Shown piece after piece: positions 17,250-25,941 of a DNA stretch of 64,000 nt (its first letter is position 1; every line of letters starts with the position of its first letter). The notes under the pieces are model-generated. The model did no database searches. It worked only from the letters and a program-made list of their open reading frames with translations, and was not told where the DNA came from. The stretch lies in NCBI RefSeq assembly GCF_024972775.1, contig NZ_CP092282.1, forward strand, positions 2,845,001 to 2,909,000. The letters are read 5' to 3'. The position numbers were made by a program, and so were the translations under genes. The DNA comes from Dehalobacter sp. DCM. GTDB lineage: Bacteria; Bacillota; Desulfitobacteriia; Desulfitobacteriales; Syntrophobotulaceae.

Positions 17250-17615
17250 GCTTCTCTCCTCCTGTCAACGATTTTTTGAACATAAGCTCATTGATTTACT
17301 ACCTGATTGTAAACCAAGACAGGGTTTCAGATAAAGCGAAAGGTTTGTCATAAACTGTAAGATAATTGCGCAATGGATACCTTATCATTATTTACTCGGC
17401 ACTCTTTCTTGAATGGTTAGTTCAAACTTGAAGTTCAAACATGACAACATCGACAATACAAGTTGGGAGATTCAAGTCTACGACAAGCATATTTTTTTCA
17501 TGTTTCTCAGTATCGCCAAAGCAATACCCACCCACTCAGCCTATCAACAATCACTCTAGCACCCAACTTGCAAAATCATTATACCATATTGGAAATAATA
17601 TACAACCTCTTTTGC
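17250..17615. other. Intergenic region between the small gene and the large paralogues
   Basis: It contains a 13-bp-period direct repeat (GTTCAAAC at 17420-17427 and 17433-17440), which could be a regulator site for the small gene. Otherwise nothing was seen. Confidence 0.3.
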
Positions 17616-19424
17616 TTATCGCTTATGGAACGCGGGCAGACAATTCTTGCAGCCGTCATATCCCAGGTTTAAGGCATCCCCCAGCAGGTGGAATCCTCTC
17701 TGATGAACCTCATACGTATCCGTCACCGAGTCACAGCCAATCTTATGAATTTCGCGATTATTGGTGTTCACGATATATTTCGCAACCGGATAGATATCTT
17801 TTTGCAGTTCGTTGAACTGGCAATCCACAGCGACAACCGCCTCACTGTTTGTAATCTCCAGCTTTCTTCCTTTCATCTGCAGCGCAAAGGGAATAATCGG
17901 CAGGTTAAAACGCAATGACGGTGTCACGGTAATCTTAGGCAGTTTCTTGACGATATCATCTTCCAACTGGTCCATAATCCAGTTGATCAATCGTTCAGGC
18001 AGGCCGAAGAGCGGGGATTCCGGCTTCTCAAAGTCCCAGTACAGGTTGATCTTCGTGATCTCCATCTCCAACGCGTGTTTCTTCTCATTCCAGACAAGCA
18101 AACCTTCCCCATAGCGTAATTCGAGATTTTTAAGGAAAATCCGCAAATCAAATAAGGTATAGGTTTTTGTTTCCTGATATAACACGACATCATCATCCCA
18201 GGGTGTCCAACTGTCCGGGATCCAGCCGGAGGTATCCAAGTTCGTTTCATATTTAATGGTACAGCGGCAGGCTAAACGCAAGAAAATCTCAAAGGCCATG
18301 TTGTAAATCGCAATCTTGTTGCCGCCCAGCAAATCAAACTTCGGCTCATTCTTCAGTTTTACCGCTAAGGCGTATTGGAAATTCATTCCCCGGTATTCTA
18401 TGCTGGATTCGACAAATCCGGCTGTGAGTCCTTTGCTGATCAGTTTTTGAACATAACTGCCGATTTGACTCACATCGGAGAAGAAATCATCAAGCTTTTT
18501 TATCTTCAATGTTTTCGCTTTGGCGATGGTTAAGCTGTCCGCTTCTTTTACGAGGCACATGCTGCCGTCACTGCCGAAGCTTTTCACACACTGCGAGTGC
18601 TGCCATACGTAAGAGAAAACCTTAAAGATGGCGGTTTCGGATACCGCTACTGCTACAGAACAATTTCGGGCAAAATCATGAAGCAGCGTGGGATTACCGC
18701 CCTTATAGCCCATCAGGTTAATACCCAAGGCCAGAACGGTCGGTGAAACGACTTGAATGGCATCGACGGTAACGGGGATAATTCCAAGGTCATTGCCATT
18801 TTCGTCATGATCCGGCTGGATATAATCCGTCACATCTTTAACAACCGTACTGAGGCTGGGTAGCTCCAGTCTTTTGCAGATCGTATGGTTCGCAAAGTAC
18901 AGATGCACCGCCTTTTCCACAATCGCGCTCAACTTCAGCGTCATATCTGCTTCCATCGCCTTACCGTATTTGATGGTGAGTTCATCAATGACCCCATTTT
19001 TAAGATCAGCGACCAGGTTCAACTCGCTGTCAATCTGCAGGCCTGTACGAAAAGCCATATCGATGTCAAACTTGATTTCCAAGCCATCCCATAAGAAGAA
19101 GTATACCCGCATCCCTGCGGCCACCCGGAGGCACTGCCCCTGACCGTCCGCACCTACAGCAAAATCAATCACGGGCTCACGTGTCAGTTTAAAACGGAAT
19201 GCCATCTTTAGATATGACAGAACTTCCTCGGGAATTTTTCCCGTGAGCTCCGCCGCAAGCTCCTTTTCATAATCCATAACCGCCTGCTCCAGGCTTAATG
19301 ACCCCTGATAAAAATCGACCCAGCCGTTGATTGTGAAAAAACCACTATAGAATAAAGCGCCAGACAGCTGATTCAGAAATCGTTCATTGAGTAACAGCGC
19401 AATGTCATAGCCTGCCGTTTTCAT
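17616..19424 (-). CDS. Large protein of unknown function with C-terminal Cys/His zinc-like domain (paralogue B)
   Basis: A 602-residue protein not recognised as a known family. It begins MKTAGYDIALLLNERFLNQL, close in pattern to the next gene upstream, and is largely beta-strand and amphipathic. Shared landmarks with the paralogue are F-K/R-L-x-x-E-P-x-I-D-F, LDTSGWIPDSWTPWDDD, LPKITVTPSLRF and a C-terminal block YIVNTNNREIHKIGCDSV followed by GYDGCKNCL. That last block has the H-x3-C and C-x2-C spacing of small Ada-like metal-binding domains. The repeating beta-amphipathic body faintly recalls lipid-binding TULIP proteins, a weak impression only. No signal peptide. It follows its paralogue by 16 bases, so the two form an operon. 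Confidence 0.6.
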   Translation of the reverse strand: MKTAGYDIALLLNERFLNQLSGALFYSGFFTINGWVDFYQGSLSLEQAVMDYEKELAAELTGKIPEEVLSYLKMAFRFKLTREPVIDFAVGADGQGQCLRVAAGMRVYFFLWDGLEIKFDIDMAFRTGLQIDSELNLVADLKNGVIDELTIKYGKAMEADMTLKLSAIVEKAVHLYFANHTICKRLELPSLSTVVKDVTDYIQPDHDENGNDLGIIPVTVDAIQVVSPTVLALGINLMGYKGGNPTLLHDFARNCSVAVAVSETAIFKVFSYVWQHSQCVKSFGSDGSMCLVKEADSLTIAKAKTLKIKKLDDFFSDVSQIGSYVQKLISKGLTAGFVESSIEYRGMNFQYALAVKLKNEPKFDLLGGNKIAIYNMAFEIFLRLACRCTIKYETNLDTSGWIPDSWTPWDDDVVLYQETKTYTLFDLRIFLKNLELRYGEGLLVWNEKKHALEMEITKINLYWDFEKPESPLFGLPERLINWIMDQLEDDIVKKLPKITVTPSLRFNLPIIPFALQMKGRKLEITNSEAVVAVDCQFNELQKDIYPVAKYIVNTNNREIHKIGCDSVTDTYEVHQRGFHLLGDALNLGYDGCKNCLPAFHKR

Positions 19425-19440
19425 TGATTATCTCCCCCTT

Positions 19441-21063
19441 TCAATCCTGCTTGACCGGATAACCCTTTAAACACTCACCGCACGGTTTATAGCCGTCAAG
19501 AACAGCCTCGTAAACGCCGTGATAGCCTGCGCGATGCGCAAAATCAATTTCCTCCACCACATGGCAGTCAAAACGGTGCAGTTTCATCGATCGGCGATTG
19601 GCGATATATAAAGGCATCACGATTTCTTTCTCGGAAAGCTCTTTGATGCTGACGTTCACAGCGGCAATCAGTTCCTCCGGATGCAGCACCACGCTGACAA
19701 TACCGGTCTCCAGCGTATACCCCATGATCTTCTTATCGACCAGCAGGAGTGACGGCGAGATCACAATCGGCGGCAGCTTGGCGATAATGGTTTTCTCCAG
19801 AACATCAAGCAATTTATTCATGATGCCTTCGGAAAAATTCTCAACCCATCGATCGCCGAAGTCCAAATGGACATCCGCTTCATCCACTTTGACCACCAAC
19901 CGGTTTTTCTCATCGGTATGAATTCGACAGATCGCTTTTCTCAGGAGAACACTTATCTCATCTTCCAGCGCGATCAGCGTTTTATCCTGGATCTTATCGC
20001 CGAGTTGTTTATCATCCTGCCACGGGGTTACTTTATCCGGGATCAGTCCGCTGGTGTCAAGCAAGGTCTTCGTTCGGACTGCTGCCTTGAGCGCGGCCTG
20101 AATCTTTAATTTAATCTTCACTTGTGTGAGTACGACTTCATTCGTATCCGCAAAGTTGATCTCCGGCAGTTCCACTAATTTGATATGACCGCTATAGTGG
20201 AGCGCCGCATTGGCAACATCGCTTTCCGTCTGCAGAATTCCCAGCGTGACGGCTCGCAGAATTATATCTTTCAGCTTCGCCAAATAACGCTGCCCATTGA
20301 CCGGGAAAGACCCGTCAACGTCGGTTCCTTTTTCACGGCTTGTTCTCTCCCACCAGAAAGCAGCGATCTTTTTCAATGTATTCACTTTCATGGCCGCTGC
20401 AAAATCTGCTCCGTCAGCCATATCAGTAATTTCAGTCGGATTACCGGACACAGCGTCGAAAACGTTGATTCCGGCGAAAATATACCTGCCGTCCAGGATA
20501 GTGACCTCGAAAAGTCTGACCGGGAGCAGGTTGTCTGGTCCCTCCGGGGTTTCCGGAAGCGGCATGTTCAGGACGGACACTGGCAAGGTAATCTCCTTGA
20601 TATCCTCTGTCACATAGTGGCCCAGAAGGATCTTGACAATTTGGTTCAGGTTAGCCAGGGTGTTTTTATGAAAAGCAAAACGATCATTGATCAGCATATC
20701 GTAAATTGTGCTTTGCACCATGTCCAAAATAAGTTTGCCCTGTTGCATATCCACCCGGATTTCTGCACTTGCTCCGAAATCGGCATCGAGTTCCACTCGG
20801 ACTCCGCCAAGTACTTTCAAGACAACTTCAACCGAGCCTCGGATCCCAACCGTTCCGGCTTTCAGAAAATCGATATACGGCTCATTACGCAATCGGATCT
20901 GATATTCTGCCTGAACAAACCCACGCAGTTCGTCCGGAACCCCTTCGACAAAGGCATATTTCCCCGACTTCTTCAGAGCGCCTGTATAAAACAATCCCGC
21001 AAGTGCCTTGTTTAACAAGCGTTCATCGATTTGGACCAATAAATCATAACCGCAGTTTTTCAA
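19441..21063 (-). CDS. Large protein of unknown function with C-terminal Cys/His zinc-like domain (paralogue A)
   Basis: A 540-residue protein, first gene of a two-gene operon with its diverged paralogue. It begins at TTG (AGGAGG eight bases upstream) as MKNCGYDLLVQIDERLLNKA. Shared features are an N-terminal Y-D-hydrophobic motif, RLRNEPYIDF, LDTSGLIPDKVTPWQDD, LPPIVISPSLLL and the C-terminal YIANRRSMKLHRFDCHVV...GYKPCGEC metal-site pattern. The body is predicted beta-rich with alternating hydrophobic residues and no catalytic motif. It is probably cytoplasmic. The paired organisation suggests a heteromeric complex. Promoter and palindromic operator lie at 21183-21227. Confidence 0.6.
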   Translation of the reverse strand: MKNCGYDLLVQIDERLLNKALAGLFYTGALKKSGKYAFVEGVPDELRGFVQAEYQIRLRNEPYIDFLKAGTVGIRGSVEVVLKVLGGVRVELDADFGASAEIRVDMQQGKLILDMVQSTIYDMLINDRFAFHKNTLANLNQIVKILLGHYVTEDIKEITLPVSVLNMPLPETPEGPDNLLPVRLFEVTILDGRYIFAGINVFDAVSGNPTEITDMADGADFAAAMKVNTLKKIAAFWWERTSREKGTDVDGSFPVNGQRYLAKLKDIILRAVTLGILQTESDVANAALHYSGHIKLVELPEINFADTNEVVLTQVKIKLKIQAALKAAVRTKTLLDTSGLIPDKVTPWQDDKQLGDKIQDKTLIALEDEISVLLRKAICRIHTDEKNRLVVKVDEADVHLDFGDRWVENFSEGIMNKLLDVLEKTIIAKLPPIVISPSLLLVDKKIMGYTLETGIVSVVLHPEELIAAVNVSIKELSEKEIVMPLYIANRRSMKLHRFDCHVVEEIDFAHRAGYHGVYEAVLDGYKPCGECLKGYPVKQD

Positions 21064-21182
21064 TCCATCGTCCTCCTCATTCTTCTAACTAAAGTTTTTA
21101 AATCTTCTTTATTGTCTTAAATTAATGGATAAAAGCGCATATTCAATGTTTATTAAAGTTAGAGTCCAATATTTTACATTTT

Positions 21183-21227
21183 ATTATACTCCATTTAGCA
21201 ATTTTTTCCTAGGAAAACGTTTTCCTA
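21183..21227 (-). promoter_or_regulatory. Promoter with 18-bp palindromic operator for the paralogue pair
   Basis: A TATAAT -10 box (21183-21188 on the minus strand) is preceded at the -35 position by a perfect palindrome TAGGAAAACGTTTTCCTA (21210-21227). Its central AAACGTTT resembles sites of LacI/CcpA-type regulators. Overlap with the -35 suggests repression. Confidence 0.5.
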
Positions 21228-21474
21228 TCATTTGCGTACAACTATGTTTTTATTTATAACCATTGTCAGCTTAACTTCAAATGGTTTTTTCGTCTTAGCT
21301 TCTGTATCAAATTGATTGTCCTGATATGGACAACAATTTCCATTTTTTTGTTTTTGAAAATACAATTTTTCAATCTCAAGAATATTCTTTCATAATCGTA
21401 AAATCCATCAAATCAAAAACCTGGGATAAATTCACCATTAAGCCAAGCTGAGCGGAAACAATGTTTTGAACTTT

Positions 21475-21492
21475 TTGGCACATAAATTGCAA
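21475..21492 (+). promoter_or_regulatory. Sigma-54 promoter of the second Mo/Fe-S operon
   Basis: TTGGCACATAAATTGCAA is a near-perfect sigma-54 site: GG at 21477-21478, GC at 21489-21490, ten bases between. Predicted start near 21502, leader about 68 bases. Confidence 0.8.
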
Positions 21493-21569
21493 TAAAAATA
21501 GCAGTTGGTATTAATGGAGGTAATCCGTTGATATATATTTCACAAATTAAGTTAGGAGGAAAAACAATC

Positions 21570-23903
21570 ATGAGTACGGTTAAATTGGATACCCTCGGTG
21601 CAGTCAACGACCTGGGGAAACCGTGGCGCTATGAGGAGGATGGGCTGACTGTAACCCGATCCGCTGTCTGGTCGCCGCCGGGCTGCCATCCCGTGGGTTG
21701 CGGACTCAAACTCTACACCAAGGACAACAAACTCATTCGGGTGGAGGGTGATGAGAATAATCCGATTACCCAAGGACGCCTTTGCGTCCGTTGCATTGCC
21801 CTGAAAGACTATGTTTACAATGCCAGCCGGATCACCTACCCTATGAAGCGGGACCGCCAGTATCGGGGTCAGGCTGACAAATGGGAACGCTGTACCTGGG
21901 ATGAGGCTATCGACATTATTGAGAAAAATTACCGCGAAATTACCGCGAAGTACGGTCGTGAGAGCATTATCATCTTCGCCGGAACAGGCCGCGAGGGTGG
22001 TACTCTCTATCCCTACGGTTCAATGATGCTGGGCGGCCCCAATTACTGCTACACCCAATCCGGTTACGCCTGCTATACACCGCGTCTGTGTGCTACAGCC
22101 CACGTTATCGGCGTGACCTATCCGGAAATCGATTATGCCGGCGGTCTGGTCGGACGCTATGATGATCCGGCATATCAGGTGCCGGAGGTCCTTATGATCT
22201 GGGGCAAGGCGCCTTTGGAATCCAATGGCGACGGCTTTTTCGGACATGCTGTGGTTGATTTGATGAAGCGTGGCACGCGTTTGATCGTCATCGATCCCCG
22301 CGTCAACTGGCTGGCTGCCAGAGCCGACATTCATCTAAGGCTCCGGGCCGGGACGGATGCCGCTTTAGGAATGGCCATGCTGAATGTCATTATTTCGGAA
22401 GATCTCTACGACCATGATTTCGTCGAATATTGGTGTTACGGCTTTGAAGAGCTGGCTGAGCGGGTAAAAACCATGCCGATAGAAAAAGCTGCAGCGATAA
22501 CAGGCGTTGCCGCTGACAAGATTGTGGAAGCAGCGCGGATGTATGCCTCCGCTACGCCTGCGGGACTGCAATGGGGACTGGCGATCGACCAGAAGGCCAA
22601 TGGCATGCAGGCCGGACAAACCATTATGGCGCTGATGGCGATTACCGGTAATATTGATGTTCCCGGCGGCCAGATCCTTGCCGACATCAACTTCGGCCTG
22701 AATGAAGGCGGTTTTGGTGTGGAAGAGGGTATTGGCGAAGAACTTATGAGCAAGATGATCGGACTGGACAAATACCCCATTTATTGCAATACCATCTTGA
22801 ACGCCCAGGTCGATATGATGCTGGAAACCTGCGAAACCGGCAAGCCTTATCCGATCAAGTTTGGTTTTTATGCGGGAAATAACCTGATGTCCTGTACATC
22901 CGCTGAACCCAAACGCTGGCATGATGCTTTGGTCAAAACACTGGATTTCTGCTTTACCATTGACTGCTTCATGACTCCCTCTGCGGAGGCTACCTGCGAG
23001 GTATTTCTGCCTCTCGCCGCCGCTGCTGAGGAAGACGGCGTTTCCTTCACGCATTACAGCGGCACACCGGTTGCCACCAATTACATGAACCAGGCTTTTA
23101 CCACGGGCGAGTGTCTCTCGGATATCGAAGCCTGCCTCAAGGTCGGCAGACGACTCAATCCCCATATGTTTGAAGATTATAAGGATTATCACGATTTTAT
23201 CGAGCATCTCCGTCTGAGTCGTAAAATGCGCTTTGAGGATGCCAAGAAAGATGTCACCGTCCAGCGGGAGGTTGTATACTACAAGTACGAAACCGGTGAA
23301 CTGCGCACGGATCACACCCCCGGTTTCAATACACCTACAGGAAAAGTGGAACTCTATTCCACCATTTTCGAGCAGTTCGGAGAAGACCCGCTGCCGTATT
23401 ATGAAGAACCCCAGTACAGCCCTCAGAACACACCGGAACTTTTGGAAAAATACCCGTTTGTGCTGACAACCGGCGCTCGCGTCTTCGCCTTCTTCCATTC
23501 GGAAAACCGTCAGGTTCCCTATACGCGTGAACTGAACCCGGATCCACTGGTGGAAATCAATCCAAAGACGGCGAAACTTCTTGGCATTACCAATGGCCAG
23601 TGGTGCGAGGTCTGGAATCAGTTTGGCTCTGCCAAGCTCAAAGCGAAAGTATCTGAGGTTGTGGATGAAAACACCATTCACGCTCAGCACGGCTGGTGGT
23701 TCCCGGAAGAAGAAGGATCGGAACCCAATCTGTACGGTACTTTCCGCTCCAATATCAACAACCTGGTACCCCATTTCCACATCGGCAAACTCGGTTTCGG
23801 AGCGCCATTCAAGTGCCTGCTCTGCAACATCAAGCCGATTGATGAGGTGTTGGATACGGATATGAACTTGGTATGGGAAAAATTCAAAAGGGAGGATCAA
23901 TAG
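21570..23903 (+). CDS. Molybdopterin (Mo-bisPGD) oxidoreductase, catalytic subunit (second operon)
   Basis: A 777-residue cytoplasmic paralogue of the enzyme at 10364-12745. The start was chosen at MSTVKLDT, with TAGGAGG nine bases before it; the frame is open 14 codons further upstream without a ribosome site. It repeats the same diagnostic elements: PPGCHPVGCG in place of the normal cluster motif, GDENNPITQGRLCVRC, SGYACYTPR with the likely Mo-ligand cysteine, LIVIDPRVNWLAAR and a C-terminal HAQHGWWFPEEEG. Conservation of the odd cluster motif in both copies shows it is a family trait. The operon continues with an Fe-S subunit and a SlyD-like chaperone. The reaction is unknown; hydroxyl transfer, dehydroxylation or hydration are all possible in this superfamily. 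Confidence 0.88.
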   Translation: MSTVKLDTLGAVNDLGKPWRYEEDGLTVTRSAVWSPPGCHPVGCGLKLYTKDNKLIRVEGDENNPITQGRLCVRCIALKDYVYNASRITYPMKRDRQYRGQADKWERCTWDEAIDIIEKNYREITAKYGRESIIIFAGTGREGGTLYPYGSMMLGGPNYCYTQSGYACYTPRLCATAHVIGVTYPEIDYAGGLVGRYDDPAYQVPEVLMIWGKAPLESNGDGFFGHAVVDLMKRGTRLIVIDPRVNWLAARADIHLRLRAGTDAALGMAMLNVIISEDLYDHDFVEYWCYGFEELAERVKTMPIEKAAAITGVAADKIVEAARMYASATPAGLQWGLAIDQKANGMQAGQTIMALMAITGNIDVPGGQILADINFGLNEGGFGVEEGIGEELMSKMIGLDKYPIYCNTILNAQVDMMLETCETGKPYPIKFGFYAGNNLMSCTSAEPKRWHDALVKTLDFCFTIDCFMTPSAEATCEVFLPLAAAAEEDGVSFTHYSGTPVATNYMNQAFTTGECLSDIEACLKVGRRLNPHMFEDYKDYHDFIEHLRLSRKMRFEDAKKDVTVQREVVYYKYETGELRTDHTPGFNTPTGKVELYSTIFEQFGEDPLPYYEEPQYSPQNTPELLEKYPFVLTTGARVFAFFHSENRQVPYTRELNPDPLVEINPKTAKLLGITNGQWCEVWNQFGSAKLKAKVSEVVDENTIHAQHGWWFPEEEGSEPNLYGTFRSNINNLVPHFHIGKLGFGAPFKCLLCNIKPIDEVLDTDMNLVWEKFKREDQ

Positions 23904-23905
23904 TC

Positions 23906-24403
23906 ATGAGCGAAACATACGGACTCCTTATTGATTACGAGTATTGCACCGGCTGCGAGTCCTGCGTGGTTTCATGCAAGGAGGAGCATAACTATCCGGT
24001 AGGTAAGTGGGGCATTCGCCTTTATGATGACGGCCCCTGGAATATCGAAGGGGATATGTTCAATTTTAACCGGATTCCCTTCCCCACCGATCTTTGCGAC
24101 CTCTGCGCGGATCGTACCGCCGGGGGGCGCGAACCGATCTGCGTCCACCATTGTCTGGCTAATGTCATGACCTATGGACCGGTGAAGGAACTGGCCGAGA
24201 AAATGGAAGCTAAAACCAAGCAGGTTCTTTGGGTGCCGCAATATAAGCCTTTAGAAGCGAAAGGCAAATTCGTTTCCAAAAATGCAAAAACGCGCCGCGC
24301 CGCTCATATTGAGGTCAAAGGTGTTGAACACTTTGAGAACACCGTCCATCGTGCCGAAACCCGCGTAGAACTCGTGGATATCAAGGCAGCGGATGACAAG
24401 TAA
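23906..24403 (+). CDS. Four-iron ferredoxin subunit of molybdopterin oxidoreductase (second operon)
   Basis: A 165-residue electron-transfer subunit starting at MSETYGLLIDYEYC (GGGAGG nine bases upstream, two bases after the catalytic-subunit stop). Two [4Fe-4S] sites are visible: CTGCESCVVSC and CDLC followed by CVHHC. Compared with the first operon's subunit it has about 50 extra C-terminal residues rich in Lys, Arg and Glu (QYKPLEAKGKFVSKN onward), perhaps a docking tail. It has no signal peptide. The next gene starts on the base after its stop codon. Confidence 0.88.
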   Translation: MSETYGLLIDYEYCTGCESCVVSCKEEHNYPVGKWGIRLYDDGPWNIEGDMFNFNRIPFPTDLCDLCADRTAGGREPICVHHCLANVMTYGPVKELAEKMEAKTKQVLWVPQYKPLEAKGKFVSKNAKTRRAAHIEVKGVEHFENTVHRAETRVELVDIKAADDK

Positions 24404-24847
24404 ATGGCCATGAAGTACAGAGAACGCTCGGGCAAATGCGCCCTTGTCCGCTACCGGGGCGGCCCGGTGGATGGGGACATTGTTGAAGACCGCTCCCAGG
24501 GCGAACCGGTAAAGATTATTATTGGTGCCGGTCAGGTGCCGCCGGGGGTGGAGGATATCCTGAATGAGATGGCGATTGGCAGCCAGGGAGAATACATTAT
24601 TCCGTGCGACAAGGCTTACGGTGCCCACGATCCGGAGGGCGTGAAATCCTACCCTCGCTTATCGATCAAGGGGGGGAAAAGCTTAAAGGCTGGGAATGTT
24701 ATCCCCTGGAAACATCCTGTCTCCCAGCAGTTAGTGCCGGTAAAAGTCATCGCCGAAACGAAGGACACCGTCACCATCGATTTTAATCATCTGCTGGCGG
24801 GGAAGGACCTGCGCTACTGGTTTGAATTAGTAGATCTTTTGGATTAG
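24404..24847 (+). CDS. SlyD-like FKBP-type peptidyl-prolyl isomerase
   Basis: A 147-residue prolyl isomerase/chaperone of the SlyD/FKBP class. Recognisable blocks are VRYRGGPVDGDIVEDRSQGE, GAGQVPPGVEDILNEM, PCDKAYGAHDPEGVKSYP and FNHLLAGKDLRYWFELVDLL; the last corresponds to FNHPLAGKxL of SlyD. There is no histidine-rich metal-binding tail. The ATG is fused to the stop of the Fe-S subunit (TAAATG), so it is translated together with the Mo enzyme and probably assists its folding or cofactor loading, as dedicated chaperones (TorD/NarJ) do in other Mo operons. That role is inference. Confidence 0.8.
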   Translation: MAMKYRERSGKCALVRYRGGPVDGDIVEDRSQGEPVKIIIGAGQVPPGVEDILNEMAIGSQGEYIIPCDKAYGAHDPEGVKSYPRLSIKGGKSLKAGNVIPWKHPVSQQLVPVKVIAETKDTVTIDFNHLLAGKDLRYWFELVDLLD

Positions 24848-24894
24848 ACGTAAGGCAGCTATAGAAGAATCATTTAGCGAAGACACAAAATAAA

Positions 24895-24954
24895 AGAGGC
24901 TATATCACAACATAGCCTCTAACGAAGACGTCAGCTTCATAAACTGGCGTCTTC
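24895..24954 (+). terminator. Tandem hairpins ending the second Mo operon
   Basis: AGAGGCTAT/ATAGCCTCT (24895-24903/24912-24920) is followed by GAAGACGTCAG/CTGGCGTCTTC (24924-24934/24944-24954, one G-U pair). They lie about 50 bases after the SlyD-like gene; the T tract is short. Confidence 0.7.
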
Positions 24955-25049
24955 TCTAATTGGGGGGTAATTCAATTCTGCAATATGTGTTAATTACAGG
25001 ATAAAAACATATTTTATAGAAATTTCACCACACAAGAGAGAAAGGAACG

Positions 25050-25547
25050 TCATATTAAAACCTCAATCGTAGTGATGCCGCATACTTTAAGGAGTTCCAA
25101 TTCCAGTTGACCCAACGGAGCCAATGCCCGGACAATAATCTCGTTCTTTTTCATCACTGAGCCGGCAGGGATGATGTTTTTACCCGGTTTAGGTATTTTG
25201 AATATGGTCAAACGTCCTTCTGCATCCAAGCTATATTCATTCTCTGATACGACAGCATCAAAACCATAAGGGATTTCCGACCCTGATTTTCTAAAGATGT
25301 ATTCATAGCCTTCTCCCCATTCTGTCGTATCCAAATAATCAAAATAAATCAATTTAACGGCAATGCCATCGACGACACTGATTGATTTATTAGGAAGCGT
25401 GTTTTCAGCAATTATCTCACGGTAATTTACTCTGCCTAAGGCGTCCTGTACGGATATCGTTTCCACCCTATCGTCAATCTTTGTTTTATTTGCGCTATGA
25501 CGTTGCGGTTTCTGCTGTAAAGCATCGATACGTTGATATTCTTGCAT
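25050..25547 (-). CDS. MoeA N-terminal-domain protein (half-length molybdotransferase)
   Basis: About 165 residues, starting at MQEYQRIDALQQKP; GAGAGGGG sits upstream. The sequence matches only the N-terminal portion of MoeA, the enzyme that inserts molybdate into adenylated molybdopterin: VQDALGRVNYREI, then LPNKSISVVDGIAVKL (the S-x-x-D-G-A-V core), and KPGKNIIPAGSVMKKNEII. The central MoCF-binding domain with its GTSAGxSD-like loop and the C-terminal domain are absent, so it cannot be a complete molybdotransferase. Its own sigma-54 promoter links it to the neighbouring Mo enzymes. It may be a binding or regulatory partner, or a decayed gene still transcribed. Confidence 0.7.
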   Translation of the reverse strand: MQEYQRIDALQQKPQRHSANKTKIDDRVETISVQDALGRVNYREIIAENTLPNKSISVVDGIAVKLIYFDYLDTTEWGEGYEYIFRKSGSEIPYGFDAVVSENEYSLDAEGRLTIFKIPKPGKNIIPAGSVMKKNEIIVRALAPLGQLELELLKVCGITTIEVLI

Positions 25548-25640
25548 AATGACTAACCCCTCTCCGATCATAAACAAAATCTCTTGTCGACATTGTATGT
25601 TATATCATTTTAGTGAAATTTTTTGCACTTACTTTTATTA

Positions 25641-25658
25641 ATGCATATTTCGTGCCAG
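25641..25658 (-). promoter_or_regulatory. Sigma-54 promoter of the MoeA-like gene
   Basis: On the minus strand CTGGCACGAAATATGCAT fits TGGCACG-N4-TTGCA with one change in the -12 box and ten bases between GG and GC. Predicted start near 25630, about 84 bases before the gene. Confidence 0.7.
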
Positions 25659-25811
25659 GGATTCGTTATTTCAGAAATCCTTTATTTAATGGGATTTTTC
25701 TTATTTTTTTATTATTACTGGTAAACAGATTTTTCTTATTTGAATACGTTTTTTTTCATTTTGAGGTTTTTTGATACACACACCGCTGTTTAAAATTCGG
25801 CAATTTTAAAA

Positions 25812-25833
25812 TCGACTAATCTAGCTTAGTCGA
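25812..25833. terminator. Bidirectional terminator
   Basis: TCGACTAA/TTAGTCGA (25812-25819/25826-25833) around a six-base loop, with five T on the plus side (25835-25839) and T4 on the minus side. It follows the ene-reductase ending at 26104 on the minus strand. Confidence 0.65.
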
Positions 25834-25941
25834 CTTTTTGAAACAACACATATTCCAGATATGCAGATGTAAGTACCCAAAGTGCTCCATAAAATGTATG
25901 ATCCGACTTTCCATTTAAAGGTCCTTTTTCCATATGCCCTC

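Larger units (their letters stand above)
21064..21527. other. Divergent promoter region
   Basis: It contains the minus-strand promoter and operator (21183-21227) and the plus-strand sigma-54 promoter (21475-21492). An inverted repeat TTGTCC-N6-GGACAA at 21316-21333 lies about 145 bases upstream of the -24 box, a suitable distance for an enhancer-binding protein. Confidence 0.45.

Noticed and set aside
17616-21063. Botulinum-type P47/OrfX proteins
   Set aside because: Only a vague N-terminal resemblance; no toxin gene or OrfX neighbours, so not claimed.
22365-23900. A 511-codon minus-strand frame opposite the second Mo enzyme
   Set aside because: It runs entirely antisense to a clear, conserved enzyme and has no family resemblance.
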